From positions 2,811,840 to 2,875,839 of the forward strand of contig NC_019780.1 in assembly GCF_000317615.1 (NCBI RefSeq): a stretch of DNA of 64,000 nt, read 5' to 3'. This DNA is from Dactylococcopsis salina PCC 8305. Its GTDB lineage: Bacteria; Cyanobacteriota; Cyanobacteriia; Cyanobacteriales; Rubidibacteraceae. The notes under the pieces are model-generated. The model did not search any database. It was not told the DNA's origin and saw only the letters and a list, made by a program, of their open reading frames with translations. The translations under genes were made by a program, and so were the position numbers. Below are positions 1 through 6,934 of the stretch, in pieces (the stretch's first letter is position 1; every line of letters begins with the position of its first letter).

Positions 1-191
1 ATGATCCCGTATATGGCGCACGTCCGCTAAAACGAGCGATTCAACGGGAGTTAGAAAACCCAATTGCAACTAAAATCCTAGAAATGGCATTTGGAGAAGG
101 GGATACAATTCTTGTCGATTGTGTTGAGAATCAACTGGTTTTCAAAAAAGAAGAAGAAGCGCCATCAGTAGCGGTGGAAGTCGTATCTTAA
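1..191 (+). CDS. clpB: ClpB-type AAA+ disaggregase, C-terminal end (partial)
   Basis: The open frame enters from the left edge (codons in phase with base 3) and stops with TAA at 189-191. It reads [20 protein letters not shown] and continues [15 protein letters not shown], which is the characteristic sensor-2/C-terminal domain of ClpB (GARPLKR arginine, then [10 protein letters not shown]). ClpB is a cytosolic hexamer that pulls proteins out of aggregates together with DnaK. Only about 62 residues lie in the window, so intactness of the two ATPase domains cannot be judged. Cyanobacteria usually carry two clpB genes and this fragment does not decide which one it is. Confidence 0.9.
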   Translation, partial: DPVYGARPLKRAIQRELENPIATKILEMAFGEGDTILVDCVENQLVFKKEEEAPSVAVEVVS

Positions 192-234
192 TCAGTTTTA
201 GTGGGGAATTGGTGCGAATACAGTTTAAAGCGAG

Positions 235-1353
235 ATGAACTTAAAACAATTTTGGCAAAATTTCGGTGAAGCTGCGGTTTATTATCCTCAGTTAGCACAG
301 AAAATGGGGGGAGTTAGTGCTGCCATTCTTTATCAGATTTTGGGACGTTGGTTGAATCAATCTTCAACAGTACAGTGTTCCTTAAAAGAGATTACAGACG
401 CAACAGGATTAAGTGAAGCGGAACAAAAGTTAGCCAGAGAAGAGTTAAAAGCGCGATCGGTGCTAGAATTTAAGCTGATGCGGTCTCAACCCGAAATTTA
501 TTCCTATACCCTGAATTTTGAGCAATTAGAACAATTAATTCTCAATGATTCAGCAGTGGAAAAAACCAGCACTGTTAAACGTGATCCCTATTTTCCACCG
601 CGCCGTCAACCGATCGCAGTTAGCGTCACCCCACACTATCAGTTTAGTGGACCTTGGCGATCGCAACAACAATTAGAAGCCTTCCAAGACGCGCTTTTAA
701 GTTATGCCAAACAACAAGGATATTCTAATCCAGGCGGATGGGTTTTTAAAATTATTGATGGCATTTCTAAAGGAATTAAATCGCCATTTTGGGACGAATT
801 TATTGCCGAAAAACCATTAGGAAGCAGTCAAAAAATTCAACAGGAATGGGAAATTGAACCTGGTGTTCCTTATCCCGCCTTTGAAAGTGAACGCATCCAA
901 TATTATACTCATAAAGGAGAACCCTTAGAATCCGCAGTAGCGAAAGCTCGATCGGAATTGAGAAATCCAGTAAAAGCGAAAGACCTCTGGGAAGGATTTT
1001 TAAGGAAGTGCGATCGCATCGCCAATGACGCATTAAAAGCAAAAAAAGCAGGAGTAGAAACCCCTTATCTTCCGCCTTCGTTTAGTGAACAATCAACAGT
1101 CACCAAAGCCAGCGTCATGGAAAAACTGTCTCAACTACAAGGAGATTCTTCCTTATTAGAAGCAGAAAACCCACCCGAAAAAACCTTATCAGAAGAAGAA
1201 GAAACTTCCTCAGACATTCCCAGTTTAGAGTCTTTAAATAATTTATATCAATCACCAATTACCCAAAATTGGGTAGAAGAACAAATTGCCAAACATCCCG
1301 AATGGGGCTATACAATTAGGGAAGGAAAAGTCATTGATCAATACCCATTCTAG
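235..1353 (+). CDS. Conserved hypothetical protein with N-terminal winged-helix-like region
   Basis: A 372-residue protein starting 43 bases after clpB ends. Residues about 25-100 (AAILYQILGRWLNQ, then SLKEITDATGLSEAEQKLAREEL) look like a winged helix-turn-helix of the kind found in replication-initiator or DnaD-like proteins. A middle part (about 130-200) has GGWVFKIIDGISKGIKSPFWDEF, and an acidic low-complexity stretch rich in E and S lies near 300-335. I recognise this type as a hypothetical protein of cyanobacteria but not its function; DNA binding is inferred only from the N-terminal pattern. No membrane segment is seen. The stop codon is followed immediately by a 7-bp satellite. Confidence 0.75.
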   Translation: MNLKQFWQNFGEAAVYYPQLAQKMGGVSAAILYQILGRWLNQSSTVQCSLKEITDATGLSEAEQKLAREELKARSVLEFKLMRSQPEIYSYTLNFEQLEQLILNDSAVEKTSTVKRDPYFPPRRQPIAVSVTPHYQFSGPWRSQQQLEAFQDALLSYAKQQGYSNPGGWVFKIIDGISKGIKSPFWDEFIAEKPLGSSQKIQQEWEIEPGVPYPAFESERIQYYTHKGEPLESAVAKARSELRNPVKAKDLWEGFLRKCDRIANDALKAKKAGVETPYLPPSFSEQSTVTKASVMEKLSQLQGDSSLLEAENPPEKTLSEEEETSSDIPSLESLNNLYQSPITQNWVEEQIAKHPEWGYTIREGKVIDQYPF

Positions 1354-1471
1354 TTATTTGTTATTTGTTATTTGTTATTCGTTATTCGTTATTTGGTCAC
1401 TGATTACTGGTCACTGATTACTGGTCACTGGTCACTGATCACTGGTCACTGATCACTGGTCACTGATCACT
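1354..1471. repeat. Heptamer satellite, TATTTGT type followed by GGTCACT type
   Basis: The segment starts with about six copies of a TTATTTG/TTATTCG heptamer and switches at about 1393 to GGTCACT/GATTACT/GATCACT heptamers. Both halves have 7-bp period. The array lies directly between the stop of the preceding gene and the small ORF at 1483. The same two-part structure recurs near 5.5 kb and 63.0 kb. Confidence 0.9.
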
Positions 1472-1482
1472 GTAATAGAATT

Positions 1483-1671
1483 ATGGAACATTTAAGTAAA
1501 ATTAATTTCCTTTACACAGGAAGAACGATTCCTTCTCAATCAGAAAGAAAACGAATTTATGAACAGAAAGAAAAAGAACAACAAGAACAAAGAGAACAAA
1601 AACTGAGAGAACTTCGTTTGCTAGGAGAGTCTCACCCTGAGAAGATATTAAAGGAAACCAATTATCAATAA
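1483..1671 (+). CDS. Small hypothetical charged protein
   Basis: A 62-codon frame beginning 11 bases after the heptamer array. The product is strongly charged; residues 20-48 (SERKRIYEQKEKEQQEQREQ) would form a single amphipathic helix or coiled coil. No domain is recognised. Support is limited to an open frame of plausible composition in an otherwise unused gap and its position just upstream of the DUF2499 gene (16-base spacing). It may be a real short gene or a remnant whose promoter region was replaced by the satellite. Confidence 0.4.
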   Translation: MEHLSKINFLYTGRTIPSQSERKRIYEQKEKEQQEQREQKLRELRLLGESHPEKILKETNYQ

Positions 1672-1687
1672 TAGAGATTCAACAATT

Positions 1688-1996
1688 ATGAATGCACTCT
1701 CAATACCAACTTGGATCGTTCATGTTTCCAGTGTCATTGAATGGATCGTCGCAATTTGGTTAATTTGGCGTTACGGTGAAATCACTGGCGAGAAAAAATG
1801 GTGGGGACTCTCCTTAGCCATGTTTCCCGCATTAGTTAGCGCCATGTGCGCCGTCACTTGGCACTTTTTCGATAATGCAGAATCTCTCGATTGGCTAGTC
1901 ATTCTCCAGGCTGGTATGACCTTATTAGGAAATATTACCCTTTGTGCCGCCGCTTGGTGGATTTGGCGAACCTCTCCGTCTTCCCCCTCAAGTTAA
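1688..1996 (+). CDS. DUF2499 small membrane protein
   Basis: A 102-residue protein with three predicted membrane segments (about residues 8-28, 38-60 and 70-92). The motifs SIPTWIVHVSSVIEWIVA at the start, ALVSAMCAVTWHFFDN in the middle and LVILQAGMTLLGN match the DUF2499 family of cyanobacteria and plastid-bearing eukaryotes. The family has no established biochemical role, although its distribution suggests a link to photosynthetic membranes. Length agrees with the family (about 90-110 residues). The metal-sensor gene follows after 41 bases on the same strand, so the two may share a transcript. Confidence 0.8.
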   Translation: MNALSIPTWIVHVSSVIEWIVAIWLIWRYGEITGEKKWWGLSLAMFPALVSAMCAVTWHFFDNAESLDWLVILQAGMTLLGNITLCAAAWWIWRTSPSSPSS

Positions 1997-2037
1997 ACTG
2001 GATAGGTAGAATTGTCATTAAAGCTCAACTTCATCTT

Positions 2038-2391
2038 ATGACTGAAAACGCTTCTCCGAAAGCTCAATATAATGAAACTTCTCATTCTCACCCTCACTCG
2101 GATTTTGCAAGTCATCCCCATGTCCATAGTGAGGAATCTTTACGGCGGATTGTCAATCGTCTCTCGCGCTTAGAGGGACATATTAGGGGGGTGAAAACAA
2201 TGGTTTCTGAAAGCCGTTCTTGTCCAGAGGTATTAATGCAAATTGCGGCGGTGAGAGGAGCGTTAGATCGCGTCGCGCGGATGATTCTAGACGAACATTT
2301 GAGTGAATGTATCACTCGCGCCTCAAAAGAAGGGAACATTGACACGGAATTGGAAGAACTGAAAGCAGCGCTCGATCGATTTCTCCCCTAA
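2038..2391 (+). CDS. CsoR/RcnR-family metal-responsive repressor, InrS-like
   Basis: A 117-residue all-helical DNA-binding repressor. I take ATG 2038; the longer open frame upstream overlaps the DUF2499 gene out of frame. The DUF156 core is clear: LRRIVNRLSRLEGHIRGV, then C62, H87 and C91. The spacings C62-H87 (25) and H87-C91 (4), together with H30 thirty-two residues before C62, match the His-Cys-His-Cys set I recall for the Synechocystis nickel sensor InrS (H21, C53, H78, C82). The N-terminus is His-rich (HSHPHSDFASHPHVH). Family members are tetramers released from DNA on metal binding. The cognate efflux gene is not adjacent, so nickel specificity is inference; copper or cobalt remain possible. 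Confidence 0.85.
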   Translation: MTENASPKAQYNETSHSHPHSDFASHPHVHSEESLRRIVNRLSRLEGHIRGVKTMVSESRSCPEVLMQIAAVRGALDRVARMILDEHLSECITRASKEGNIDTELEELKAALDRFLP

Positions 2392-2432
2392 TCAAGTAGA
2401 GACGTGCCTTGGTACGTCTCTACTTGATTTTT
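2391..2432 (+). terminator. Strong intrinsic terminator after the CsoR-type gene
   Basis: A perfect 15-bp inverted repeat (2391-2405 with 2414-2428, loop of 8) begins at the last base of the stop codon and is followed by a T-run. The inner part, GTAGAGACGT...ACGTCTCTAC, also occurs in related form at about 46.74 and 49.93 kb, so the terminator is built from a dispersed palindromic repeat. Confidence 0.8.
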
Positions 2433-2454
2433 ATCCAATAGGGATCAGTAATCC

Positions 2455-2690
2455 CTTGTAACTGCTGTTGGGTTTCGCTTTCCTCCACCCAACCTACTTT
2501 TTCTAAATTAGCAAAAGGTAAACAGTAGGGTGGGCACTGCCCACCTTTTTAAGATGAATGACTTTCGCAATCTTCAATCTACTTGACAGCAGATATTAAG
2601 TTAAACAACGAACAAGCATCTAGCTATCCCATCAGAACCGTAATTTTTGCCCCCCAACCCCCCAAGTTTGGGGGGCTTGAAACAGAAAGT
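2455..2690. repeat. Cluster of three dispersed hairpin repeats
   Basis: This stretch holds no gene. It contains a GTTGGGTTTCG...CCACCCAAC hairpin (about 2468-2500), a GGTGGGCACTGCCCACC palindrome followed by five T (2529-2550), and a GCCCCCCAACCCCCCAAG/GGGGGGC stem (about 2648-2680). All three types recur elsewhere in the window. Confidence 0.75.
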
Positions 2691-2794
2691 GGAAACTTAA
2701 CCATTTCTTAACTTAGTTAGGCAAATTAACTAATATAATATAAGAGTGGCTAACTTTAACTGATCAATAACCAAGACAGTTTAAGAATAAGTCA

Positions 2795-2970
2795 CTTTTC
2801 GGCGGTGAGTTACATCGTGTCAGCCTGTGGACTGGTTAACGCCGACGTTGCCAGGAAAAGCCCTGAGCGGAAAGAAGCAGGAAGTGGACATCAGAGTAAA
2901 TCAGGTTTTGAGTAAACGTGGTTAAGTTTGAGTAAGTTCCTCATAACGGCTTAACCGAAGCCCACTTTTT
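2795..2970 (+). ncRNA. Candidate structured noncoding RNA upstream of the PucC-type gene
   Basis: An unusually GC-structured 175-base stretch in AT-rich intergenic DNA with no open frame. Visible stems include CGGCG (2800-2804) with CGCCG (2840-2844), a CCTG/CAGG hairpin near 2862-2880, and a terminal stem GTGGTTAAG (2918-2926) with CTTAACC...CCAC (2950-2965) followed by TTTTT. The last looks like an intrinsic terminator, so this may be a free small RNA rather than a leader. I compared it from memory with 6S, SRP, RNase P, tmRNA and common riboswitches; it resembles parts of 6S/SRP (CCTGAGC, GGAAAGAAGCAG) but matches none convincingly. Confidence 0.35.
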
Positions 2971-3046
2971 CCATAACATTGAGGATAACTATAAGTTAAA
3001 ATCAGGACTGGTAAGCATTTCCAGTCCTAATTTCAATTTAACTAAC

Positions 3047-4549
3047 ATGGCAACCAGTGACCTGAATTTTTCTTCTCCTCCCCAAGAAACATCACCCTCT
3101 CCGCAAGTGAAACTCCCCACAATGTTTCGCTTAGGATTATTCCAAATGGCGTTAGGTGTGATGTCTATTTTAACTCTTGGTGTTCTCAATCGAGTGATGA
3201 TTAGTGAGTTAGGCATCCCTGCCACGATTGCCGCTGGCACATTAGCGTTAAGCCAGTTTGTCGCCCCGGCGCGAGTTTGGTTCGGACAACTCTCTGATAG
3301 TAAAACGATTTTCGGACTCCATCGCAGTGGTTATGTTTGGGTGGGAACGGCGTTATTTACGTTTGCGGCTTTTCTCGCGGTACAAGTAATGTGGCAATTG
3401 GGAGATTCAATTAGAGAAGCGGGAGGCTGGTTTTGGAGTGGAGAAACGGTCTTTTTTACCGCTTTATTGGGCTTGATTTTTATCTTTTATGGGTTAGCTT
3501 TAAGTGCGAGTTCCACTCCTTTTGCTGCGCTTTTAGTAGATATTTCTGAGGAAGAAAATCGATCGAGGCTGGTGGGAACGGTTTGGTCGATGTTAATGGT
3601 GGGAATTGTAATTGGCGGTGTTAGCGGCGGAATTTTACTCAGCATCATTCAACAAGAGGGAGTGATTTGGAGTGCTAATGTCGGCAGTTTATTACTGAGT
3701 AATGAAAAGGTAATACAAACGCCACTGGAAACATTACAAGGAGGAATCAATCGCCTATTTATTGTTGTTCCTTTGGTGGTTTTCGGATTAGCATTTCTTG
3801 CCACTTGGGGCATCGAAAAAAAATACTCTCGCTACAAAAGTCGTTCCACAGTTGCCGATCGCGAAGACAGTGTAACATTAGGACGAGCAATTAGAGTGTT
3901 AACAGCCAGTCGTCAAACAGGCTTATTTTTTAGCTTTCTGATTATGATGACCATCAGTTTATTTATGCAGGAAGCAGTCTTAGAACCTTATGGGGGCGAA
4001 GTGTTTGATTTACCGATTTCTCAAACTACCCAATTAAATGCGTTTTGGGGATTAGGAACATTAATTGGTGTCAGTAGTACAGGATTTTTAGTTGTTCCTC
4101 GCATCGGAAAACAAAATACAACTCGTTTGGGATGTTTATTAGTCGCTGGAAGTTTTATCCTGATTATTCTGTCGGGATTAACTCAAGAAGCAGTGGTTTT
4201 AAAATCAGCAGTGTTTCTGTTTGGATTAGCGGCGGGTTTGACAACCACTGGGGCGATTAGTTTAATGTTAGACTTGACCGCAGCGGAAACCGCTGGAACG
4301 TTTATTGGTGCTTGGGGGTTAGCGCAAGCGTTAGCCCGCGCTATGGCGACATTAGCAGGTGGGATTGTTTTGGATGTGGGAAAAGCGTTATTTACTGCGC
4401 CAGTGTTCGCTTATGGGTTAGTATTTGGATTGCAGGCTTTGGGAATGTTAGGCGCGATCGGGCTTTTGAATCGGGTTGATGTCTCAGAGTTTCGCACGAC
4501 CACAAATCAAGCAATTTCTACGGTGATGGAAGGGGATTTAGACGGATGA
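3047..4549 (+). CDS. BCH1/PucC-family major facilitator transporter
   Basis: A 500-residue polytopic membrane protein with about 12 segments. The opening MFRLGLFQMALGVMSILTLGVLNRVMISELG and the PARVWFGQLSDSK loop are typical of the BCH1/PucC family. PucC and LhaA act in assembly of bacterial light-harvesting complexes, and cyanobacterial homologues are thought to handle chlorophyll or chlorophyll-binding proteins. Length fits the family (about 450-500). A 60-residue insertion around 200-235 lies between predicted segments. The gene overlaps the next one by 4 bases (ATGA at 4546-4549), so the two are translationally coupled. The exact substrate cannot be read from sequence. Confidence 0.8.
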   Translation: MATSDLNFSSPPQETSPSPQVKLPTMFRLGLFQMALGVMSILTLGVLNRVMISELGIPATIAAGTLALSQFVAPARVWFGQLSDSKTIFGLHRSGYVWVGTALFTFAAFLAVQVMWQLGDSIREAGGWFWSGETVFFTALLGLIFIFYGLALSASSTPFAALLVDISEEENRSRLVGTVWSMLMVGIVIGGVSGGILLSIIQQEGVIWSANVGSLLLSNEKVIQTPLETLQGGINRLFIVVPLVVFGLAFLATWGIEKKYSRYKSRSTVADREDSVTLGRAIRVLTASRQTGLFFSFLIMMTISLFMQEAVLEPYGGEVFDLPISQTTQLNAFWGLGTLIGVSSTGFLVVPRIGKQNTTRLGCLLVAGSFILIILSGLTQEAVVLKSAVFLFGLAAGLTTTGAISLMLDLTAAETAGTFIGAWGLAQALARAMATLAGGIVLDVGKALFTAPVFAYGLVFGLQALGMLGAIGLLNRVDVSEFRTTTNQAISTVMEGDLDG

Positions 4550-5355
4550 GAGAACAGATTTTAGAAGATGCTTTCGCTTTTAGTCAAAGTTTGACGAAAC
4601 GCATTGGAGAAACTCTAAGCCAACAGTTTGGGAAGGTACAAGCGCAACATAAACCCGACGGATCACTGGTGACAGATTCTGATCAATGGGCAGATGAGCA
4701 AATTCGCAGCGCGATCGCCTCTCAATTCCCCGATCATGGCGTACTCACCGAGGAAACCGTTCATATCTTCCCAGACAAGGAATGGTGTTGGGTGATTGAT
4801 CCCATTGATGGCACAACGAACTTTACACGGGGGATTCCCGTTTGGGGGATTTCTATGGGGTTACTTTATCGCGGAGTGCCCGTGTTTGGATATGTTCATT
4901 TTCCGATTTTGCAACAATCCTTTCATGGTTTCTGGTTGACAGGTTCAGGATTAAGCGGCGAAAATGGTGCTTATCGCAACGGGGAAGTGATTAAAAGCAG
5001 TCCTGATGAACCGAGTCAGAGTCATTTGTTTAGTTTGTGCGCCCGCAGTACCTCGGTTTTTAAGCAGTCTTTACCCTGTAAAACTCGCGTGGTTGGGGTT
5101 TGTACCTATAGCTTTTTATTGGTTGCTAGTGGCGCAGCTTTAGGCGCGATCGAAGCGATTCCGAAAGTGTGGGATATCGCAGCCGTATGGGCGATCGTGC
5201 AAGCAGCAGGAGGAAAATTTGTTCCCCAGACTCCCACCTCGGTTTTCCCATTAGAAGCGGGAGTGGATTACGGGAAAAAACCCTTACCGACATTGGTCGT
5301 CAGTCGCAGTGAATTAATTTCGGTATTTCAGCCTTTAGTGCAAGAGATGGGATAA
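4546..5355 (+). CDS. Inositol monophosphatase family phosphatase
   Basis: A 269-residue Mg-dependent sugar/inositol phosphatase fold. Metal-site motifs are present: EE at 69-70, D85-P-I-D-G-T-T-N-F93, and the C-terminal WDIAAVWAIVQAAGG (about 208-222). Family substrates include inositol phosphate, fructose-1,6-bisphosphate, histidinol phosphate and PAP; the sequence does not tell which applies here. The start codon overlaps the stop of the PucC-type gene. The second metal motif is followed by GGKFVPQTPTSVFPLEAG, a variant seen in cyanobacterial members. tRNA-Thr follows 39 bases downstream. Confidence 0.85.
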   Translation: MREQILEDAFAFSQSLTKRIGETLSQQFGKVQAQHKPDGSLVTDSDQWADEQIRSAIASQFPDHGVLTEETVHIFPDKEWCWVIDPIDGTTNFTRGIPVWGISMGLLYRGVPVFGYVHFPILQQSFHGFWLTGSGLSGENGAYRNGEVIKSSPDEPSQSHLFSLCARSTSVFKQSLPCKTRVVGVCTYSFLLVASGAALGAIEAIPKVWDIAAVWAIVQAAGGKFVPQTPTSVFPLEAGVDYGKKPLPTLVVSRSELISVFQPLVQEMG

Positions 5356-5394
5356 TTTCAAATCACAGGAAAATAAGTTATAATGTTTTTCCGT

Positions 5395-5466
5395 GCCAGC
5401 ATAGCTCAGTGGTAGAGCAACTCACTCGTAATGAGTAGGTCGTCGGTTCAAATCCGATTGCTGGCT
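5395..5466 (+). tRNA. tRNA-Thr (anticodon CGT)
   Basis: A full cloverleaf: acceptor GCCAGCA (5395-5401) pairs with TGCTGGC (5459-5465), discriminator T5466, D-arm GCTCAGTGGTAGAGC, anticodon stem ACTCA/TGAGT with loop CTCGTAA (anticodon CGT), and T-arm GTCGGTTCAAATCCGAT. The CCA end is not encoded. A T-run follows directly and can act as the terminator. Confidence 0.95.
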
Positions 5467-5479
5467 CTTTTTTTGTTGT

Positions 5480-5624
5480 ACAGTCAGAAGTAGGTTGGGT
5501 GGAGGGAAACGAAACCCAACACCAATATTCGTTATTCGTTATTTGTTATTTGTTATTTGTTGTTTGTTGTTGATCACTGATTACTGATTACTGGTCACTG
5601 GTCACTGATTACTGGTCACTGATT
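5480..5624. repeat. GGTTGGGT hairpin followed by two-part heptamer satellite
   Basis: An AGGTTGGGTGGAGGGAAACGAAACCCAAC hairpin unit (described in parts: arms GGTTGGGT and ACCCAAC) at about 5488-5520 is followed by TATTTGT-type heptamers (5525-5570) and GGTCACT/GATTACT heptamers (5572-5622). The array ends exactly where a truncated duplicate of the HicB-like gene begins. Confidence 0.85.
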
Positions 5625-5689
5625 ATGCGATTCAAGGCTGGCTAGAAGTTGCTAGTGAACAAGAAGACCTCGATCCAGAAAAGCATTAG
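5625..5689 (+). pseudogene. 3' remnant of a HicB-like gene (duplicate of 6765-6829)
   Basis: The last 21-22 codons of the HicB-like gene (AIQGWLEVASEQEDLDPEKH, TAG at 5687-5689) occur here without a start. The duplicated block runs on to about 5744, and 5625-5744 equals 6765-6884 with two visible substitutions, offset exactly 1140 bases. The heptamer satellite has taken the place of the 5' part of the gene. Confidence 0.85.
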
Positions 5690-5756
5690 AGTAAAGTGTC
5701 ATCATTGGAAAACTCGATCGCGCTTCCGATTAATTAAATACAAGAATTGTGTTTTG

Positions 5757-6458
5757 TCAGGAACGGGCTAACATTTTTTGCCGTCTAGTTTTGACAATTT
5801 CTGGCACATATTTATTTTTATCGGTTTGTCCATTAAAACCCAATCGTTCATAAACCATACCACCGATTCCAGGGATTACTTCACCTGATTTGTTACGCTC
5901 ATCATCACGGGCAAAGTAAAAGAACTGAAACTTCTGATAGATATCTTCTTCAAACTCGGCTTTGAGTTTTTCTTCTGCACCTTGATAAATGACAGGGGCG
6001 ACAACAAAAATCTGTTCAGGTTCGATTTTTTGAATGAGGTTCGTTAAATTGGTTTTGACAACACAAGCGCCAGAAATAATGGATTTTACAATAATTAAAT
6101 AGTTAACCTTGGCTTGAGTCGGTTCTTGGTATTTTTTGAGAATTGGGGCGACTTGCAAGTCTGGAATGTCGAAGGGAGAGAAGCGTTGATTCCAGAAGCA
6201 AGCAAAGGAAATGTCCTGATAACAGGTTTCTAAGCGAGAGAGAACGCCTTTTGCTAAATAGTCAGCATCTTCTACGGTAGAAGCTAGATAAATCTTGGGC
6301 TGATTTTCTGTAATTTTATTGAGAAAGATATCGCCAAAGGATTCACCGAGAGATGTCATGGCTTGGCGGTACTCGGTGGGAGACACTTGTTTATCGGCTA
6401 GGGTATCTAGTAGTTGTTGCGTGTGGGGGGTGTTGTATGGCGAATCGTGTCTTGACAT
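5757..6458 (-). CDS. Phosphoribosyltransferase-like protein with atypical PRPP loop
   Basis: A 233-residue soluble protein. The central strand-loop KVNYLIIVKSIISGACVVKTN occupies the position of the PRPP-binding loop of type I phosphoribosyltransferases (normally hydrophobic strand, then DD/ED and S/T-G-T) and EQIFVVAPVIYQGAEEKL matches the following strand. The usual acidic pair is replaced by K-S, so catalysis is doubtful and the protein may be a binding or regulatory relative. The assignment is by fold pattern only. It lies alone on the minus strand between two copies of a 120-bp duplication, which suggests it arrived or survived in a rearranged segment. ATG 6458 is followed upstream by a strong hairpin. 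Confidence 0.5.
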   Translation of the reverse strand: MSRHDSPYNTPHTQQLLDTLADKQVSPTEYRQAMTSLGESFGDIFLNKITENQPKIYLASTVEDADYLAKGVLSRLETCYQDISFACFWNQRFSPFDIPDLQVAPILKKYQEPTQAKVNYLIIVKSIISGACVVKTNLTNLIQKIEPEQIFVVAPVIYQGAEEKLKAEFEEDIYQKFQFFYFARDDERNKSGEVIPGIGGMVYERLGFNGQTDKNKYVPEIVKTRRQKMLARS

Positions 6459-6477
6459 TGGCGCAACCTATATTTTT

Positions 6478-6510
6478 GAAGTCCCACCAGTAGAGAACTG
6501 ATGGGACTTC
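6478..6510 (-). promoter_or_regulatory. Strong hairpin in the 5' leader of the phosphoribosyltransferase-like gene
   Basis: GAAGTCCCA (6478-6486) pairs with TGGGACTTC (6502-6510), extended by CAGT/ACTG inside. It sits about 20 bases upstream of the minus-strand start codon and could act as an attenuator or mark an old element end. No T-run follows on the minus strand. Confidence 0.45.
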
Positions 6511-6643
6511 GCCTTTGCTACTATAGCTCACAAGGTGCTAGTCTGTTATAGACAAATATCTTTATTGCCCTGGTCGCTTGCTAAAAAGGCAGAGGCGAAC
6601 TCAGCGCTTACATTCATAAATTTAACACGAAAATAATCAGGTA

Positions 6644-6829
6644 GTGATGAAAATTAAAGTTGTAATCTGGCAAGAAGATGGCGTTTGGTGCGGTTCTGTT
6701 CCTGCTTTACCTGGATGTCATACTTGGGGAGACAGCTACGAACATCTCCTAGAAATGCTACAAGATGCGATTCAAGGCTGGCTAGAAGTTGCTAGCGAAC
6801 AAGAAGACCTCGATCCAGAAAAGCATTAG
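6644..6829 (+). CDS. HicB-like (type II toxin-antitoxin antitoxin fold) protein, orphan
   Basis: A 61-residue protein starting GTG 6644 or ATG 6647. The sequence KVVIWQEDGVWCGSVPALPG, then CHTWGDSYEHLLEMLQDAIQGWL, is the HicB partial RNase-H-like fold. HicB normally neutralises the RNA-cleaving toxin HicA and represses its own operon. No HicA-sized frame with the expected GSHH-type motif lies on either side, and there is no C-terminal DNA-binding extension, so this is an orphan antitoxin-fold protein. A truncated copy of its 3' end lies 1.14 kb upstream, showing past duplication in this spot. Confidence 0.75.
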   Translation: MMKIKVVIWQEDGVWCGSVPALPGCHTWGDSYEHLLEMLQDAIQGWLEVASEQEDLDPEKH

Positions 6830-6934
6830 AGTAAAGTGTCATCATTGGGAAACTCGATCGCGCTTCCGATTAATTAAATACAAGACTCGATCGCGCTTCC
6901 TTTTTCCTAAAATAATCGCGCTTTTCAGATTGGT

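Noticed and set aside
2795-2970. Signal recognition particle RNA or 6S RNA
   Set aside because: Individual words match, but the order of conserved loops and the overall stem of either RNA could not be drawn, so I only call a candidate RNA.
3047-3240. Antisense frames inside the PucC-type gene and many other housekeeping genes
   Set aside because: They are shadows of real genes with conserved domains in the other frame.
6644-6829. Complete HicAB toxin-antitoxin pair
   Set aside because: No HicA-like frame is found on either strand within 500 bases.
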